Assembly (NCBI RefSeq): GCF_018069625.1
Contig: NZ_CP072941.1
Coordinates: forward strand, 5,022,001-5,086,000
DNA from: Streptomyces yatensis
GTDB lineage: Bacteria; Actinomycetota; Actinomycetes; Streptomycetales; Streptomycetaceae
Length of the DNA stretch: 64,000 bases
Direction: 5' to 3'
Position numbers and translations under genes: made by a program. The notes below the pieces were generated by a model, which saw only the letters and a program-made list of their open reading frames with translations, did no database searches and had not been told where the DNA came from. This document shows, one piece after another, positions 23,774-32,435 of this stretch; the first letter of the stretch is position 1, and every line of letters starts with the position of its first letter.

Positions 23774-24359
23774 CGAGCACGCCCTCCCGGGCGAGCACCG
23801 CCGCGGCCGCGTCGCCTCCGGTCCATACGTGCGCACGCCAGCCGTGCGCGCGGGCGGCCGCGACGTTCTCCGGACGGTCGTCGAAGAACACCACCTCCGA
23901 CGGCGCGCGGCCCAGCCGTTCGTCGGCGGCCCGGTAGACGAGTGGATCCGGTTTCATCAGGCCGAGATCCGACGAGAAGACCAGGCTCTCGAAGTCATCG
24001 CTCCACGGCGCCCGGCGGACCGCCCGCGCCATCGAGCCCGGGGCGTTGGACAGGACCCCCAAGGGCGCTCCCCGCTTCACCAGTCGCGCGAGCAGCGCCG
24101 CGGCGTCGGGCGCGAGGGCCGTCCAGCAGTCGGTGTCGATCCGGTCGAGTCGCTCGACCCACGCCCCGTCGAGCGGGCGCCCCAGCACCTCGGCGATCGG
24201 CCGCCAATACGCGTCCGGGGAGGCGCCCAGGTCGTAGGCGTCCCGGTGAGTCCAGTACGGTTCGGCCAGTTCGGACTCGGATACGTCGAGGGCCTCGGCG
24301 AGAGCGGTCAGCGCACGGCCCGACGGCGCCAGGACGCCGCCGAGATCCCAGACGACCAT
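23766..24359 (-). CDS. HAD-superfamily hydrolase (subfamily IA)
   Basis: A 197-residue phosphatase-like protein with all four HAD motifs: VVWDLGGVL at 2-10 (the nucleophile Asp is followed by LGG), LSNAP, MKPDP and FFDDRPEN. Members dephosphorylate sugar phosphates and related small molecules. It is co-transcribed with the LacI regulator and probably acts on a product of the imported sugar. The ATG at 24359 has no strong ribosome site. The operator 24376-24390 lies only 17-31 bases upstream, so the transcript leader must be short. Confidence 0.8.
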   Translation of the reverse strand: MVVWDLGGVLAPSGRALTALAEALDVSESELAEPYWTHRDAYDLGASPDAYWRPIAEVLGRPLDGAWVERLDRIDTDCWTALAPDAAALLARLVKRGAPLGVLSNAPGSMARAVRRAPWSDDFESLVFSSDLGLMKPDPLVYRAADERLGRAPSEVVFFDDRPENVAAARAHGWRAHVWTGGDAAAAVLAREGVLDD

Positions 24360-24375
24360 GGTCGGCGATGTGTTT

Positions 24376-24390
24376 TGGGAACGTTCCACA
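24376..24390. promoter_or_regulatory. LacI-type operator before the HAD/lacI transcript
   Basis: TGGGAACGTTCCACA is the reverse complement of the sites at 22660-22694 and lies just ahead of the HAD start. The rest of the gap up to the MarR gene (24391-24672) shows no gene. Confidence 0.7.
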
Positions 24391-24672
24391 TCGGGATGAT
24401 AGCGGGCTGGCGACAACAACTGACGGCCCTTGTACGCGGACCGGGATTCCGAGCCACCGCTGCCGCAACCGGATGGGCGCCCGCCGGAGCGGAACGTCCG
24501 CGCCCTTCGGCGGCGTCGAGGAGCTCGCGGCATGCCCCCGTCCGGCGCCCGGGTCGCCGATGTCGGAGCGGACACCGCAATCGCCACCCCGTCGCCCCCC
24601 GGCGGTCCGGACCAGGGGCGTCCGGGGTCCACCGGGCACACGGCGTCGGGACCGGGGCGGTAGAAAGGGCGT

Positions 24673-25164
24673 ATGGCCCGCCCTTCTCCAGCCTCCGAGT
24701 CCGACGCCGAGGCGATGGTCACCGCTCTGCTGACCGCGTCCAGGCTGCTTGTCGCCGTCTCCGCCCGGTCGTTGGCCGCGGTGGAGGATTCCCTGACGCT
24801 GCCGCAGTTCCGGATGCTGGTCGTGCTCGACGGCCGGGGGCCGCTGAGTCTGTCCGGGCTGGCGGGGGAGCTGGGGGTGCAGCCCTCGACCGCGATGCGC
24901 ATGATCGACCGCCTGGTCGCGGCGGGCATGGTGGCGCGCGGTGTCACCGCGGAGGACCGGCGCACCAGCGTGATTTCCCTCACCAAGGACGGTCGGCGGA
25001 TTGTGAACGAGGCCACCGGCCGACGGCGGCGGGAGATCGCGGGCATCGTCGATGTCATGCCGCCCGGTCAGCGGCGTCATCTCATCGAGGCGCTGCAGGC
25101 GTTCACGGAGGCGGGCGGCGAGCCCTCCGTGGCCAACGGCCCGCGGGCGCACGCGACCTGGTGA
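24673..25164 (+). CDS. MarR-family transcriptional regulator
   Basis: A 163-residue MarR protein. The winged helix-turn-helix covers about residues 55-110 (LSLSGLAGELGVQPSTAMRM, then IDRLVAAGMVARGV, wing EDRRTSVISLTKDG). The start follows GAAAGGGCGT. The CLC channel gene lies about 100 bases downstream on the same strand behind the palindrome TTTTGCATAATGCAAAA, and a related palindrome is at 27771-27787, so this protein is the likely repressor of both promoters. The ligand is unknown. Confidence 0.85.
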   Translation: MARPSPASESDAEAMVTALLTASRLLVAVSARSLAAVEDSLTLPQFRMLVVLDGRGPLSLSGLAGELGVQPSTAMRMIDRLVAAGMVARGVTAEDRRTSVISLTKDGRRIVNEATGRRRREIAGIVDVMPPGQRRHLIEALQAFTEAGGEPSVANGPRAHATW

Positions 25165-25258
25165 CGCCCGGAGGCGGCTTCGGCGCCCCCGGCCATCACA
25201 TGCGACACCCCGCGCGGTTGACACCCGAGCCGACGCCGTCTGTGCGCCGGAGGCATTC

Positions 25259-25275
25259 TTTTGCATAATGCAAAA
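25259..25275. promoter_or_regulatory. MarR-type palindrome at the CLC gene start
   Basis: TTTTGCATAATGCAAAA is a perfect 8-bp inverted repeat around one A. It contains the first candidate ATG (25268-25270) of the CLC gene. Size and symmetry fit MarR operators. Confidence 0.65.
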
Positions 25276-27088
25276 CATGGCCAGTGAAACGATTAGTTCC
25301 CGGCGGGCGTCTTCCTCCCCCGTCCGAGCGGGCACCCGGCTCCTGAACGGCGCGGGACAGGCGCCGGGAAGGGTGATCGCGCTCGCACTGGTCGTGGGGT
25401 GCGGGGCCGGGCTGGGGGCGATCGCCTTCCGGTGGCTGATCCAGACCTTCACCGAACTGCTGTCGGGCCACGCCGACTACTCCGCCGCCGGGCACGCCGC
25501 CCACCCGTGGCTGCCCTGGCTCGGCCCGTGGTTCGTCGTACTGGCGCCGGTGGCCGGCGGACTGCTGTACGGGCCGCTGGTGCAGCGTTTCGCCAAGGAG
25601 GCACGCGGACACGGCGTACCGGAGGTGATGTATGCCGTCGCCCACCGCGGGGGACGGATCGCCCCGCAGGTCGCGGTGGTCAAGGCGGTCGCGTCGGCGC
25701 TGTGCATGGGGTCGGGCGGCTCGGTGGGCCGGGAGGGGCCGATCGTGCAGATCGGCTCGGCGCTGGGCTCAACGGTCGGGGGCGTGCTGCGGGTGCCGGA
25801 AGACCTCAGGCGGCTGCTGGTCGCCTGCGGTACGGCCGGCGGGATCTCGGCCACCTTCAACGCCCCGCTGGCCGGGGTGTTCTTCGCCATGGAGCTGATC
25901 CTGCGGGACTTCGCCGTGGAGTCCTTCGGTGCCATCGTCCTCTCCAGCGTCACCGCCAGCGTCATCGGCCGGGCGGTGCTGGGGGACGAGGCGTTCCTGA
26001 CCCTGCCCGCCTTCCATGTCGCCCATCCCGCGCAGTACCTGCTGTTCGCCCTGCTAGGGGTGATCGCGGGCACGGTCGGCGTGTCGTTCACCCGGGTGCT
26101 GTACCTGATCGAGGACGCCTGCGACTGGGCCTGGCGCGGGCCTGAGTGGCTGCGCCCGGCGGTCGGCGGCCTGCTGCTGGGCGGCCTGCTGCTCGTACTG
26201 CCCCAGATGTACGGGGTGGGTTACCCGGTCCTGGAGAACGCCATCGAAGGCCGGTACGCCATGGGCCTGCTGCTGCTCCTGCTGGTCGGCAAGATCGTGG
26301 CGACCAGCCTGACCATCGGTATCGGCGGCTCGGGCGGGGTGTTCGCGCCCAGCCTCTTTCTCGGCGCGATGACCGGCACCGCCTTCGGCGTGACGGCCCA
26401 CGATCTGCTGCCCGGCACCGCGGGAGCGGTGGGCGCCTACGGGCTGGTCGGGATGGGCGCGGCCTTCGCGGGCGCGGCCCGCGCCCCCATCACCGCCGTG
26501 ATCGTGCTGTTCGAGCTGACCGGGCAGTACACCATCATCCTGCCGATGATGCTCGCCATCGTCCTGGCCACGCTCACCAGCCGCCTGCTGTCACGCGACA
26601 CCATCTACACCCTCAAGCTGCGCCGCCGCGGCATCGACCTGGACAGCGCACGGCTGGGGTCCTCACTGGCCGGCGCGAGCGTCCGCGACGTGATGGAGCA
26701 ACTCCCCGCCGCGTTGTCCGGCGGCCTGCAGCTGGAGGACGCCACCGATGTGATCGCCCGCTCCGGGCACGGAGTCCTGCCCGTCACCGGCCGGGACGGG
26801 CGGTACGCGGGTGTGGTCACCGCACGTGCCGTGGCCGAAGCACTCACCGAGCCCGATCCCGCCCTCGACGCGCACGCCACCCCGCGCGTCGTCGCGGACC
26901 TCGCCGAACGGCCCCCGGCGGTGACCGCCGACGCGCCCCTGAGCGGGGCGTTGCACACCCTGGTCGCCGCCGACGGCGCCGGACTGCCCGTCCTGGACGC
27001 GGAGACCGGCGAACCGGTCGGCTGGCTCACCCACCAGACCGTGCTGAGCGCGCTCCACGCGCCCGCGGTCCCCGCCGGGAACCCCTGA
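25268..27088 (+). CDS. CLC-family chloride channel/antiporter with C-terminal CBS pair
   Basis: A 606-residue CLC protein. The selectivity signature GSGGSVGREGPIVQ is at 148-161, with gating Glu156 in GREGP. A second signature, IGIGGSGGVFAPSLFLGAM, is near 345-363. About ten or more membrane helices end near residue 445. Two CBS motifs follow (VRDVMEQLP, then VLPVTGRDGRYAGVVT, then LPVLDAETGEPVGWLTH) and may bind nucleotides. It moves chloride or exchanges it for protons. ATGs at 25268 and 25277 are both possible, and each lies within or next to the MarR-type palindrome. Confidence 0.85.
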   Translation: MQNMASETISSRRASSSPVRAGTRLLNGAGQAPGRVIALALVVGCGAGLGAIAFRWLIQTFTELLSGHADYSAAGHAAHPWLPWLGPWFVVLAPVAGGLLYGPLVQRFAKEARGHGVPEVMYAVAHRGGRIAPQVAVVKAVASALCMGSGGSVGREGPIVQIGSALGSTVGGVLRVPEDLRRLLVACGTAGGISATFNAPLAGVFFAMELILRDFAVESFGAIVLSSVTASVIGRAVLGDEAFLTLPAFHVAHPAQYLLFALLGVIAGTVGVSFTRVLYLIEDACDWAWRGPEWLRPAVGGLLLGGLLLVLPQMYGVGYPVLENAIEGRYAMGLLLLLLVGKIVATSLTIGIGGSGGVFAPSLFLGAMTGTAFGVTAHDLLPGTAGAVGAYGLVGMGAAFAGAARAPITAVIVLFELTGQYTIILPMMLAIVLATLTSRLLSRDTIYTLKLRRRGIDLDSARLGSSLAGASVRDVMEQLPAALSGGLQLEDATDVIARSGHGVLPVTGRDGRYAGVVTARAVAEALTEPDPALDAHATPRVVADLAERPPAVTADAPLSGALHTLVAADGAGLPVLDAETGEPVGWLTHQTVLSALHAPAVPAGNP

Positions 27089-27122
27089 CCTCACGTCAGC
27101 GCGTTTCCGCGAGCGCGGTGAC

Positions 27123-27623
27123 TCACCGCGGCGCGGGCCGTTCGTCGGGGAGGACGCGTACGAAGGGGATGTGGTCACGCCCGATGCGGTGGTAGTCCTC
27201 CGCGCTGCCGTCCGTCTCCAGACCGCACATGCGCATCAGGCCCCTGGCCAGGCGTGGATGGCGCAGCGCGTAGGTGGCCATCAGGCGGCCGCACTCCTCG
27301 GGATCCAGCGGTTCGGCGACCGCCGGCATCCGGCGCCGTCCGACCTGGATGGTGACGTGTGGAGTGCGCCGGATGTTGCGGTACCACTGCGCGGACGGGC
27401 CGAAACCGGAGGCGAGGTGGTACGCCCCGGTCGCCGGGTCACGACCGGTCACCTCCAGGACGACCTGCCGCGGCAGGCCACTCGTCCGGCCCGTGTGCGT
27501 GAGCAGCAGCATCCGGCCACCCAGCAGCCACCCCAGGCGCCAGCGGTAGAGCAGGAGCGGCGCCCGGAACATCGCCCTGCGCAGCCCGGAAGGAGGGGGC
27601 ACCCGCGTACGGCGGTTCGGCAT
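27123..27623 (-). CDS. F420/deazaflavin-type nitroreductase-family protein
   Basis: A 166-residue protein of the deazaflavin-dependent nitroreductase family (DUF385/Ddn fold). LLLTHTGRTSGLPRQVVLEV, SGFGPSAQWYRNIRRTPHVT and QVGRRRMPAVAEPL are the typical segments. It binds F420 or FMN and reduces quinones or nitro compounds. Exact substrates are not predictable. The ATG at 27623 follows GAGGAGGAG. Longer versions of the frame run into a 9-bp tandem repeat and are unlikely. It is divergent from the DUF4142 gene with a MarR-type palindrome between. Confidence 0.8.
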   Translation of the reverse strand: MPNRRTRVPPPSGLRRAMFRAPLLLYRWRLGWLLGGRMLLLTHTGRTSGLPRQVVLEVTGRDPATGAYHLASGFGPSAQWYRNIRRTPHVTIQVGRRRMPAVAEPLDPEECGRLMATYALRHPRLARGLMRMCGLETDGSAEDYHRIGRDHIPFVRVLPDERPAPR

Positions 27624-27640
27624 CGACCGGTCTCCTCCTC

Positions 27641-27685
27641 GTAGGCGGCGTAGGCGGCGTAGGCGGGGTAGGCGGCGTAGGCGGC
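27641..27685. repeat. Five tandem 9-bp repeats (GTAGGCGGC)
   Basis: Units at 27641, 27650, 27659, 27668 and 27677. The third ends in G instead of C. They lie in the leader of the nitroreductase-type gene on the other strand. No protein is needed to explain them. Confidence 0.8.
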
Positions 27686-27770
27686 CGGGGTCCGCACTCG
27701 CGCCGTCGGGGAGCGGGGGAGCGTAGCGAATCGGAGGGTCCCCGGCCATCGGTTCCGCATGCTTTATCAA

Positions 27771-27787
27771 AGTGCAAATTTTGCACT
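27771..27787. promoter_or_regulatory. MarR-type palindrome in the divergent promoter
   Basis: AGTGCAAATTTTGCACT has 8-bp inverted arms around T. Its half-site TTTGCA also occurs in TTTTGCATAATGCAAAA at 25259-25275. It sits between the minus-strand reductase and the plus-strand DUF4142 gene, in the 246-base gap 27624-27869 that has no gene. Confidence 0.6.
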
Positions 27788-27869
27788 GTCTAAAAGCCTA
27801 GCGTGCTCCGTGCCCACGACGCAGGTGTCCGCCCCCGCAGGCGGACGCACTCCCGATCCAGGAGGCACC

Positions 27870-28535
27870 ATGACCGCGCACGCCCGGTCGGCATCCGGCC
27901 GCTCACGCAACCTCACCATCGCGGGCGTCCTGCTCCTCGCCCTGGCCGTCGTGGCCGGAGCGATCGTGTGGGCCACCCGGGGCGACGCCAACGCCACGGA
28001 GAACTCCTCGTCGAACTTCCCCAGCGCCAAGCCGGCCGCGCCGGGTGATGTGGTCACCACGGCCGGGCCGGTGAGCAAGCTGGACATGGAGTTCCTGGCG
28101 AAGGTGCGGCAGGCCAACCTGTGGGAGGCCCCGGCCGGGCGGCTCGCCCAGACCCACGCCACCAGCGAGGCCGTCAAACGGGCCGGGATGCACGTCATGG
28201 ACGGACACTCCAAGCTGGACGAGTTCGTCCGCAACACCGCCGAAGCGCTCAACGTCCCCCTGCCGGACGAGGCCAGCGCCGAGCAGCAGGGCTTCGTCCG
28301 CACCCTGGAGGACGCCCAGGGCGCCGACTTCGACAAGAAGTTCGCCAACATCCTCCGCGGCACCCACGGCAAGATCTTCGTCACGATCGCCCAGGTCCGC
28401 GCCAGCACCAAGAACTCCCTGATGCGCCGCTTCGCCTCCGAGGTCAACCTCACCGTCCTCGACCACCAGAACGTCCTGGACGACTCCGGCCTGGTCGACG
28501 AGGCCACCTACGACGACATCGCCGCCACCTTCTGA
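27870..28535 (+). CDS. DUF4142 membrane-anchored protein
   Basis: A 221-residue protein with one N-terminal membrane anchor (LTIAGVLLLALAVVAGAIVW, about 15-34). A secreted DUF4142 helical-bundle domain follows (DMEFLAKVRQANLWEAPAG, then MHVMDGHSKLDEFVRN, then ILRGTHGKIFVTIAQVR). The His/Asp positions resemble ferritin-like bundles but no metal site is certain. The start follows AGGAGGCACC. The promoter region carries a MarR-type palindrome. Confidence 0.85.
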   Translation: MTAHARSASGRSRNLTIAGVLLLALAVVAGAIVWATRGDANATENSSSNFPSAKPAAPGDVVTTAGPVSKLDMEFLAKVRQANLWEAPAGRLAQTHATSEAVKRAGMHVMDGHSKLDEFVRNTAEALNVPLPDEASAEQQGFVRTLEDAQGADFDKKFANILRGTHGKIFVTIAQVRASTKNSLMRRFASEVNLTVLDHQNVLDDSGLVDEATYDDIAATF

Positions 28536-28627
28536 GACCCGCATGCCCTCCACATGCCTCATCAGGTCCTGTCGCGCGGAGACCGGCCAGGCCCTTTGAC
28601 CCTGAGCAACGAGGGTGGTGGTACGGG

Positions 28628-29014
28628 TCACATCCGGGACACGAGGCGATCGACGCCGGGCCGAGGGCGATCGAGCGGCCCGGCGGGCGAGAACAGGTGG
28701 CGGGTCAGCCGTCGCTGCAACCTGACACCCGCCCAGCCCGCGCCCGCCACGGTCGGCAGCACGGCGACGCGCAGCCAGTGCCAATCCGTCAGCGCGTCCC
28801 CGGCGAGCGCGACGAACCAGGCCAGCGCGATTCCGGTCACGGCCACGGCGGTGCGCCGTGGGCCGACGGTGCCGGCGCGGACTCCGTCTCCCCCGTGAGT
28901 CCCGCCGCCGGCCCCGCCGATCCGCGCCACCAGCCGGTACCCGGCCACGACGAGGAGCGTCAGGCCGGGCAGGACCGCCGGACGCTCCTGCGCGGTCCGC
29001 GGACACTCAGCCAC
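28628..29014 (-). CDS. Hypothetical small membrane protein
   Basis: One hundred twenty-eight residues from the GTG at 29014, nine bases after GGAGG. Hydrophobic stretches (about 14-30, 52-70 and 76-92) suggest three membrane spans, followed by a basic end RPRPGVDRLVSRM. It is convergent with the DUF4142 gene. No family is recognised. Confidence 0.55.
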   Translation of the reverse strand: MAECPRTAQERPAVLPGLTLLVVAGYRLVARIGGAGGGTHGGDGVRAGTVGPRRTAVAVTGIALAWFVALAGDALTDWHWLRVAVLPTVAGAGWAGVRLQRRLTRHLFSPAGPLDRPRPGVDRLVSRM

Positions 29015-29153
29015 AACGCCTCCCCGATTCCCCCGTCTCGGTGCCGGGCACATCGTGACACCGGGACCACGAGCCGCACATTGCCGGATCCCGGCAATCT
29101 CCACGCGTTCCTGACGGCCTGGTGACACCGGAACCGAACGGGCGGGGCCGCGT

Positions 29154-30266
29154 CTACAACGGGCTCCCCGGCCAGCCCAGCAGCCGCGCCCCCATGGCAG
29201 CCGTCTCCAAGGTGAAGCGCTGCAACGCGTCGCCCGGGTCGTAGCCCGTCAGGGCCCTGATGCGCTCCAGCCGGTAGGAGAGTGTGCGGACGCCGATGTT
29301 CAGTCGCCGCGCCGCCTCGGCGTTGACGTACCCCGCGCCCGCGCACGCGGTGAGCGTCTCCAGAAGCGGCCCGGCCCCGCCCCGGGCCCGCGTGAGCGGG
29401 CCGAGCACCGTGCGCACCAGGTCGGTCATGGCGGCCCGGTCGCGCAGGAGCACCGGAAAGACCAGCAGGTCGGCGGCGCGCAGAACAGGGCCGGGCAGCT
29501 CCAGACGGTCGGCGAGCTCCAAGGCGCTCAGGGCCTCCTCGTAACTGCTCACCACGCCACCGGCCCCCGGGTGCTCACGGCCGACGGCCACGCGCCCCGC
29601 TCCCACGTACCCACTGCCGGGATCGTGCACCCAGCTCACGAAGGCATCCAGGATCGCGCGCTCACGCTCACCGCTGGCCGCGACGCACACCAGCCGCCCG
29701 TCCTTCGTGGACAGCAGCACATCGTGCTCACCGAACCGGGCGATCAGCTCGCGCTCGACACGCCGTACCACCGGATGCACATCGTCATACCGCTCTTCCC
29801 CTTCGGCGACCGCCACCGCGTGGCTCCGCGCCAGCCGCAGCCCGAACCGTTCCGCCCGCTCGGCCAACCGGCCCAAGTCGCTGCGCCCGTAGAGCAGGTC
29901 GTCCACGAACTCCCGCCGCGCCGCCTCCTCCTGCCGCACCGCCAGGCGCTGCGCTCGCTCATGCCCCTCGCCAAGAGCGGCGACGGCGGTGTCCATGGCG
30001 CCGAGCAGCGCGTCGGCGGTACGGGCCGACGCCGACGCGCCGGACGCCCGGACCGCACCGGGCAGCGAACCCCACAGCCTACGGGTCTCTGCCAGGTACA
30101 GCCCGATCAGCTGCCGGAGGCCGAATCCCGCCTCGGCCGCCCGCTCCCCCAGATCTCGCAGTTCGTCCAGCTCGGGGCGGAGCAGCAGTCGGCCGGTCGC
30201 GGCGACGTCGGTGAGCATCCGCTCGTACCCGCCGAGGAAGTCATCAGGTATCCGGGGCTGTCTCAT
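29154..30266 (-). CDS. PucR/CdaR-family transcriptional regulator
   Basis: A 370-residue regulator. The C-terminal PucR-type helix-turn-helix (YVNAEAARRLNIGVRTLSYR, then LERIRALTGYDPGDAL) is at about 320-355. A GGDEF-like central domain precedes it (HAVAVAEGEERYDDVHPVVR). The N-terminal helical region may sense a ligand. It follows the NhaD-type transporter gene on the same strand with a 28-base gap and probably regulates that operon. Confidence 0.8.
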   Translation of the reverse strand: MRQPRIPDDFLGGYERMLTDVAATGRLLLRPELDELRDLGERAAEAGFGLRQLIGLYLAETRRLWGSLPGAVRASGASASARTADALLGAMDTAVAALGEGHERAQRLAVRQEEAARREFVDDLLYGRSDLGRLAERAERFGLRLARSHAVAVAEGEERYDDVHPVVRRVERELIARFGEHDVLLSTKDGRLVCVAASGERERAILDAFVSWVHDPGSGYVGAGRVAVGREHPGAGGVVSSYEEALSALELADRLELPGPVLRAADLLVFPVLLRDRAAMTDLVRTVLGPLTRARGGAGPLLETLTACAGAGYVNAEAARRLNIGVRTLSYRLERIRALTGYDPGDALQRFTLETAAMGARLLGWPGSPL

Positions 30267-30294
30267 CGGTCGGCTCCCTGTGAACGTCGTAGCG

Positions 30295-31596
30295 TCAGCT
30301 CAAGGCGAAGTACCGCAGCCACAGATATCCGGCGGACAGGGCCACCGTCACGGCGGTGACGATCAGGCCGTACCGGGTGAACTGCCAGAAGGAGATGGGC
30401 TGGCGGTTGCGTTCGGCGATGCCCAGGACGACCACGTTGGCGGAGGCGCCGATGGCCGTGGCATTGCCGCCCAGGTCGGCGCCGAGTGCCAGCGCCCACC
30501 ACAGCACATGGACACCGTCGCCGCCGCCGAACCCGTGGGCCAGGTCGGCGGTGATGGGGGCCATGGTCGCGACGTACGGAATATTGTCGACTATCCCCGA
30601 CAGCACTGCCGAGCCGAACAACAGGAGCATGACCGCGCCAAGTTCGCTGCCGCCGGTGGCGTCAGCCAGTGCGCGGGAGATCTCCCCGATGACACCGGTC
30701 TCGATGAGCGACCCGACCATGATGAACAGCCCGGCGAAGAACGCCAGCGTCGGCCACTCCACCTCCTTCAGCGCCTCACCCGTCTCCACCGTCGAGACGG
30801 CGACGAGCAATCCGGCACCGAGCAGGGCCACCACGCTCGGCGCGTAGTGCAGCACGGGATGCGCCACGAACCCGAAGACGACCAGGGCCAGGACGCCCAG
30901 ACCCTGGTACAGCAGCCGGTGGTCGCGGATGGCCTCCCGTTCCTCCAGCGCCATCACCTCGGCGGCCCGCTCCTCGTCGTACACCAGCGCCTTGCGGAAC
31001 ATCACCCGGCACAGCACCACCAGTACGGCGGTCAGGACCACGGCGATCGGGGCCAGATGGACGAGGAAGTCGTTGAAGGTCAGCCCGCCCCGGCTGGCGA
31101 TGATGATGTTCGGCGGGTCACCGACGAGCGTGGCGGTGCCGCCGATATTGGACGCCATCACCTCCGCGATCAGGAAGGGCGCCGCCGGCAGCGCGAGACG
31201 TTCGCACACCAGCAGGGTGACCGGGGCGACCAGCAGGACCGTGGTGACGTTGTCCAGCAGCGCGGAGGCGGACGCGGTGATGACTATCAGCATGGTCAGC
31301 ACGCGGAACGGCTTGCCGTGGGCGCGTTTGACCGCCCAGATCGCCAGATACTCGAACAGGCCCGTCTGCCGCAGGACTCCGACGATCGCCATCATCCCCA
31401 GCAGCAGGAAGATGACGTTCCAGTCGATTCCGGAACGTTCGTCGAAGAAGGCGGCCTTGTCGTCGGTGGCACCGATCGTGAGCATGACGGCCGCCCCGGC
31501 CAGGGCGGCGGCCGTCCGGTGGACATGTTCACTGATGATCGCCGCGTAGGCGACGACGAAGACGGCGATCGCCGCCCAGCTGTGCCAGTCACTCAT
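30295..31596 (-). CDS. ArsB/NhaD-type ion transporter
   Basis: A 433-residue membrane protein with about 11 spans of the ion transporter superfamily. Typical segments are EVMASNIGGTATLVGDPPNI, then DNVTTVLLVAPVTLLVC and the C-terminal GSAVLSGIVDNIPYVATMAP with GGNATAIGASANVV. Such proteins move Na+/H+ (NhaD) or arsenite. No arsenic genes are nearby, so NhaD-like antiport is the better guess. The ATG at 31596 has GGAG before it and overlaps the end of the CBS gene by eight bases, so the CBS protein may sense the energy state for the transporter. Confidence 0.8.
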   Translation of the reverse strand: MSDWHSWAAIAVFVVAYAAIISEHVHRTAAALAGAAVMLTIGATDDKAAFFDERSGIDWNVIFLLLGMMAIVGVLRQTGLFEYLAIWAVKRAHGKPFRVLTMLIVITASASALLDNVTTVLLVAPVTLLVCERLALPAAPFLIAEVMASNIGGTATLVGDPPNIIIASRGGLTFNDFLVHLAPIAVVLTAVLVVLCRVMFRKALVYDEERAAEVMALEEREAIRDHRLLYQGLGVLALVVFGFVAHPVLHYAPSVVALLGAGLLVAVSTVETGEALKEVEWPTLAFFAGLFIMVGSLIETGVIGEISRALADATGGSELGAVMLLLFGSAVLSGIVDNIPYVATMAPITADLAHGFGGGDGVHVLWWALALGADLGGNATAIGASANVVVLGIAERNRQPISFWQFTRYGLIVTAVTVALSAGYLWLRYFALS

Positions 31597-32059
31597 AGGG
31601 CTCCGCATGTCCGAGGAGTCGGTGGAGGAGCTGCGAGGCGGTGATCACCCCGAGCAGACGCAGTCCCGCCTTGTCCCGCCTCGCCACCGCCACCAGCGGG
31701 CTGCGCGCCTGCGCCATCAGCGCGGCCACCTCCAGCGCGGTGTCGTCGGGATCGGCGATCGGCGGCCGGGCCGCCTTGTCGGACAGCAGGTCGCCGACCC
31801 GGCGGCCACGCAGCCCCTCGCACAGCCGGTCGGCGTGTTTCTCGTCGATGACGGCCGCAAGTGCCGGGTCCTCGATCACGTAGGCCGGGACGAGCGCCTT
31901 GATCACCTGGGAGGCGGGCAGGATGGCCTTCGGCTCCCCCTCGCGGTCCAGGACCAGTAGCCCGGGCAGTTGGTGCTCGGCCATGAGGCGAGCCGCCTCC
32001 AGCGCGTCATCATCGACGCGGACCGACTCGTATGCCATCGCCAGATCACGTGCGCGCAT
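31589..32059 (-). CDS. Two-CBS-domain protein
   Basis: A 156-residue protein of two CBS motifs (MRARDLAMAYESVRVDDDAL, then QLPGLLVLDREGEPKAILPA, and PIADPDDTALEVAALMAQAR, then SPLVAVARRDKAG). CBS pairs bind adenine nucleotides and regulate a partner protein. The partner here is probably the transporter encoded directly downstream. The start at 32059 follows GGAGGAGGACGACG. An ORF upstream ends across this start codon. Confidence 0.8.
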   Translation of the reverse strand: MRARDLAMAYESVRVDDDALEAARLMAEHQLPGLLVLDREGEPKAILPASQVIKALVPAYVIEDPALAAVIDEKHADRLCEGLRGRRVGDLLSDKAARPPIADPDDTALEVAALMAQARSPLVAVARRDKAGLRLLGVITASQLLHRLLGHAEPYE

Positions 32060-32426
32060 CGTCGTCCTCCTCCACTCGGGACGCCGTCCGGACTGACCCG
32101 GCGGTCCTCTTCTCCCTGCCCCCATCGTGGCCGTCCTCGTCATCGTCGTCCGGAATGCCGACGAGGTCCTCGACGTCGAAGAGACGAGCGCCCGGCACGT
32201 CGAAGACCAGCAGCGCCGCGAACTTGTTCAGCTCCGCCACGGCCTCGCCCAACGGCTCGAACGCGCGGCCGGACTCCGGCGAGACGGAGGCGAGCACCGC
32301 GCCCGCCGAGAAGGCGCACGGCACAACCCCTGCCGCTGGCGATGGGTGTGATTCTCCACGTCGGCTGCCATCTGACCCATGCCAACCCCTACCTGGCACC
32401 TGAGGCCGCACGGGAATCGCCGCCAA
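32046..32426 (-). CDS. Uncertain hypothetical protein upstream of the CBS gene
   Basis: An open frame of up to 126 residues whose stop overlaps the CBS start by 14 bases. The middle reads like a real protein (VLASVSPESGRAFEPLGEAV, then AELNKFAALLVFDVPGARLF) and ends in an acidic DDDDEDGHDGG tail. The first 35 residues look like noise, so the true start is unclear and it may be a fragment. No function can be offered. Confidence 0.35.
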   Translation of the reverse strand: MAAIPVRPQVPGRGWHGSDGSRRGESHPSPAAGVVPCAFSAGAVLASVSPESGRAFEPLGEAVAELNKFAALLVFDVPGARLFDVEDLVGIPDDDDEDGHDGGREKRTAGSVRTASRVEEDDDART

Positions 32427-32435
32427 CGGAACTGC

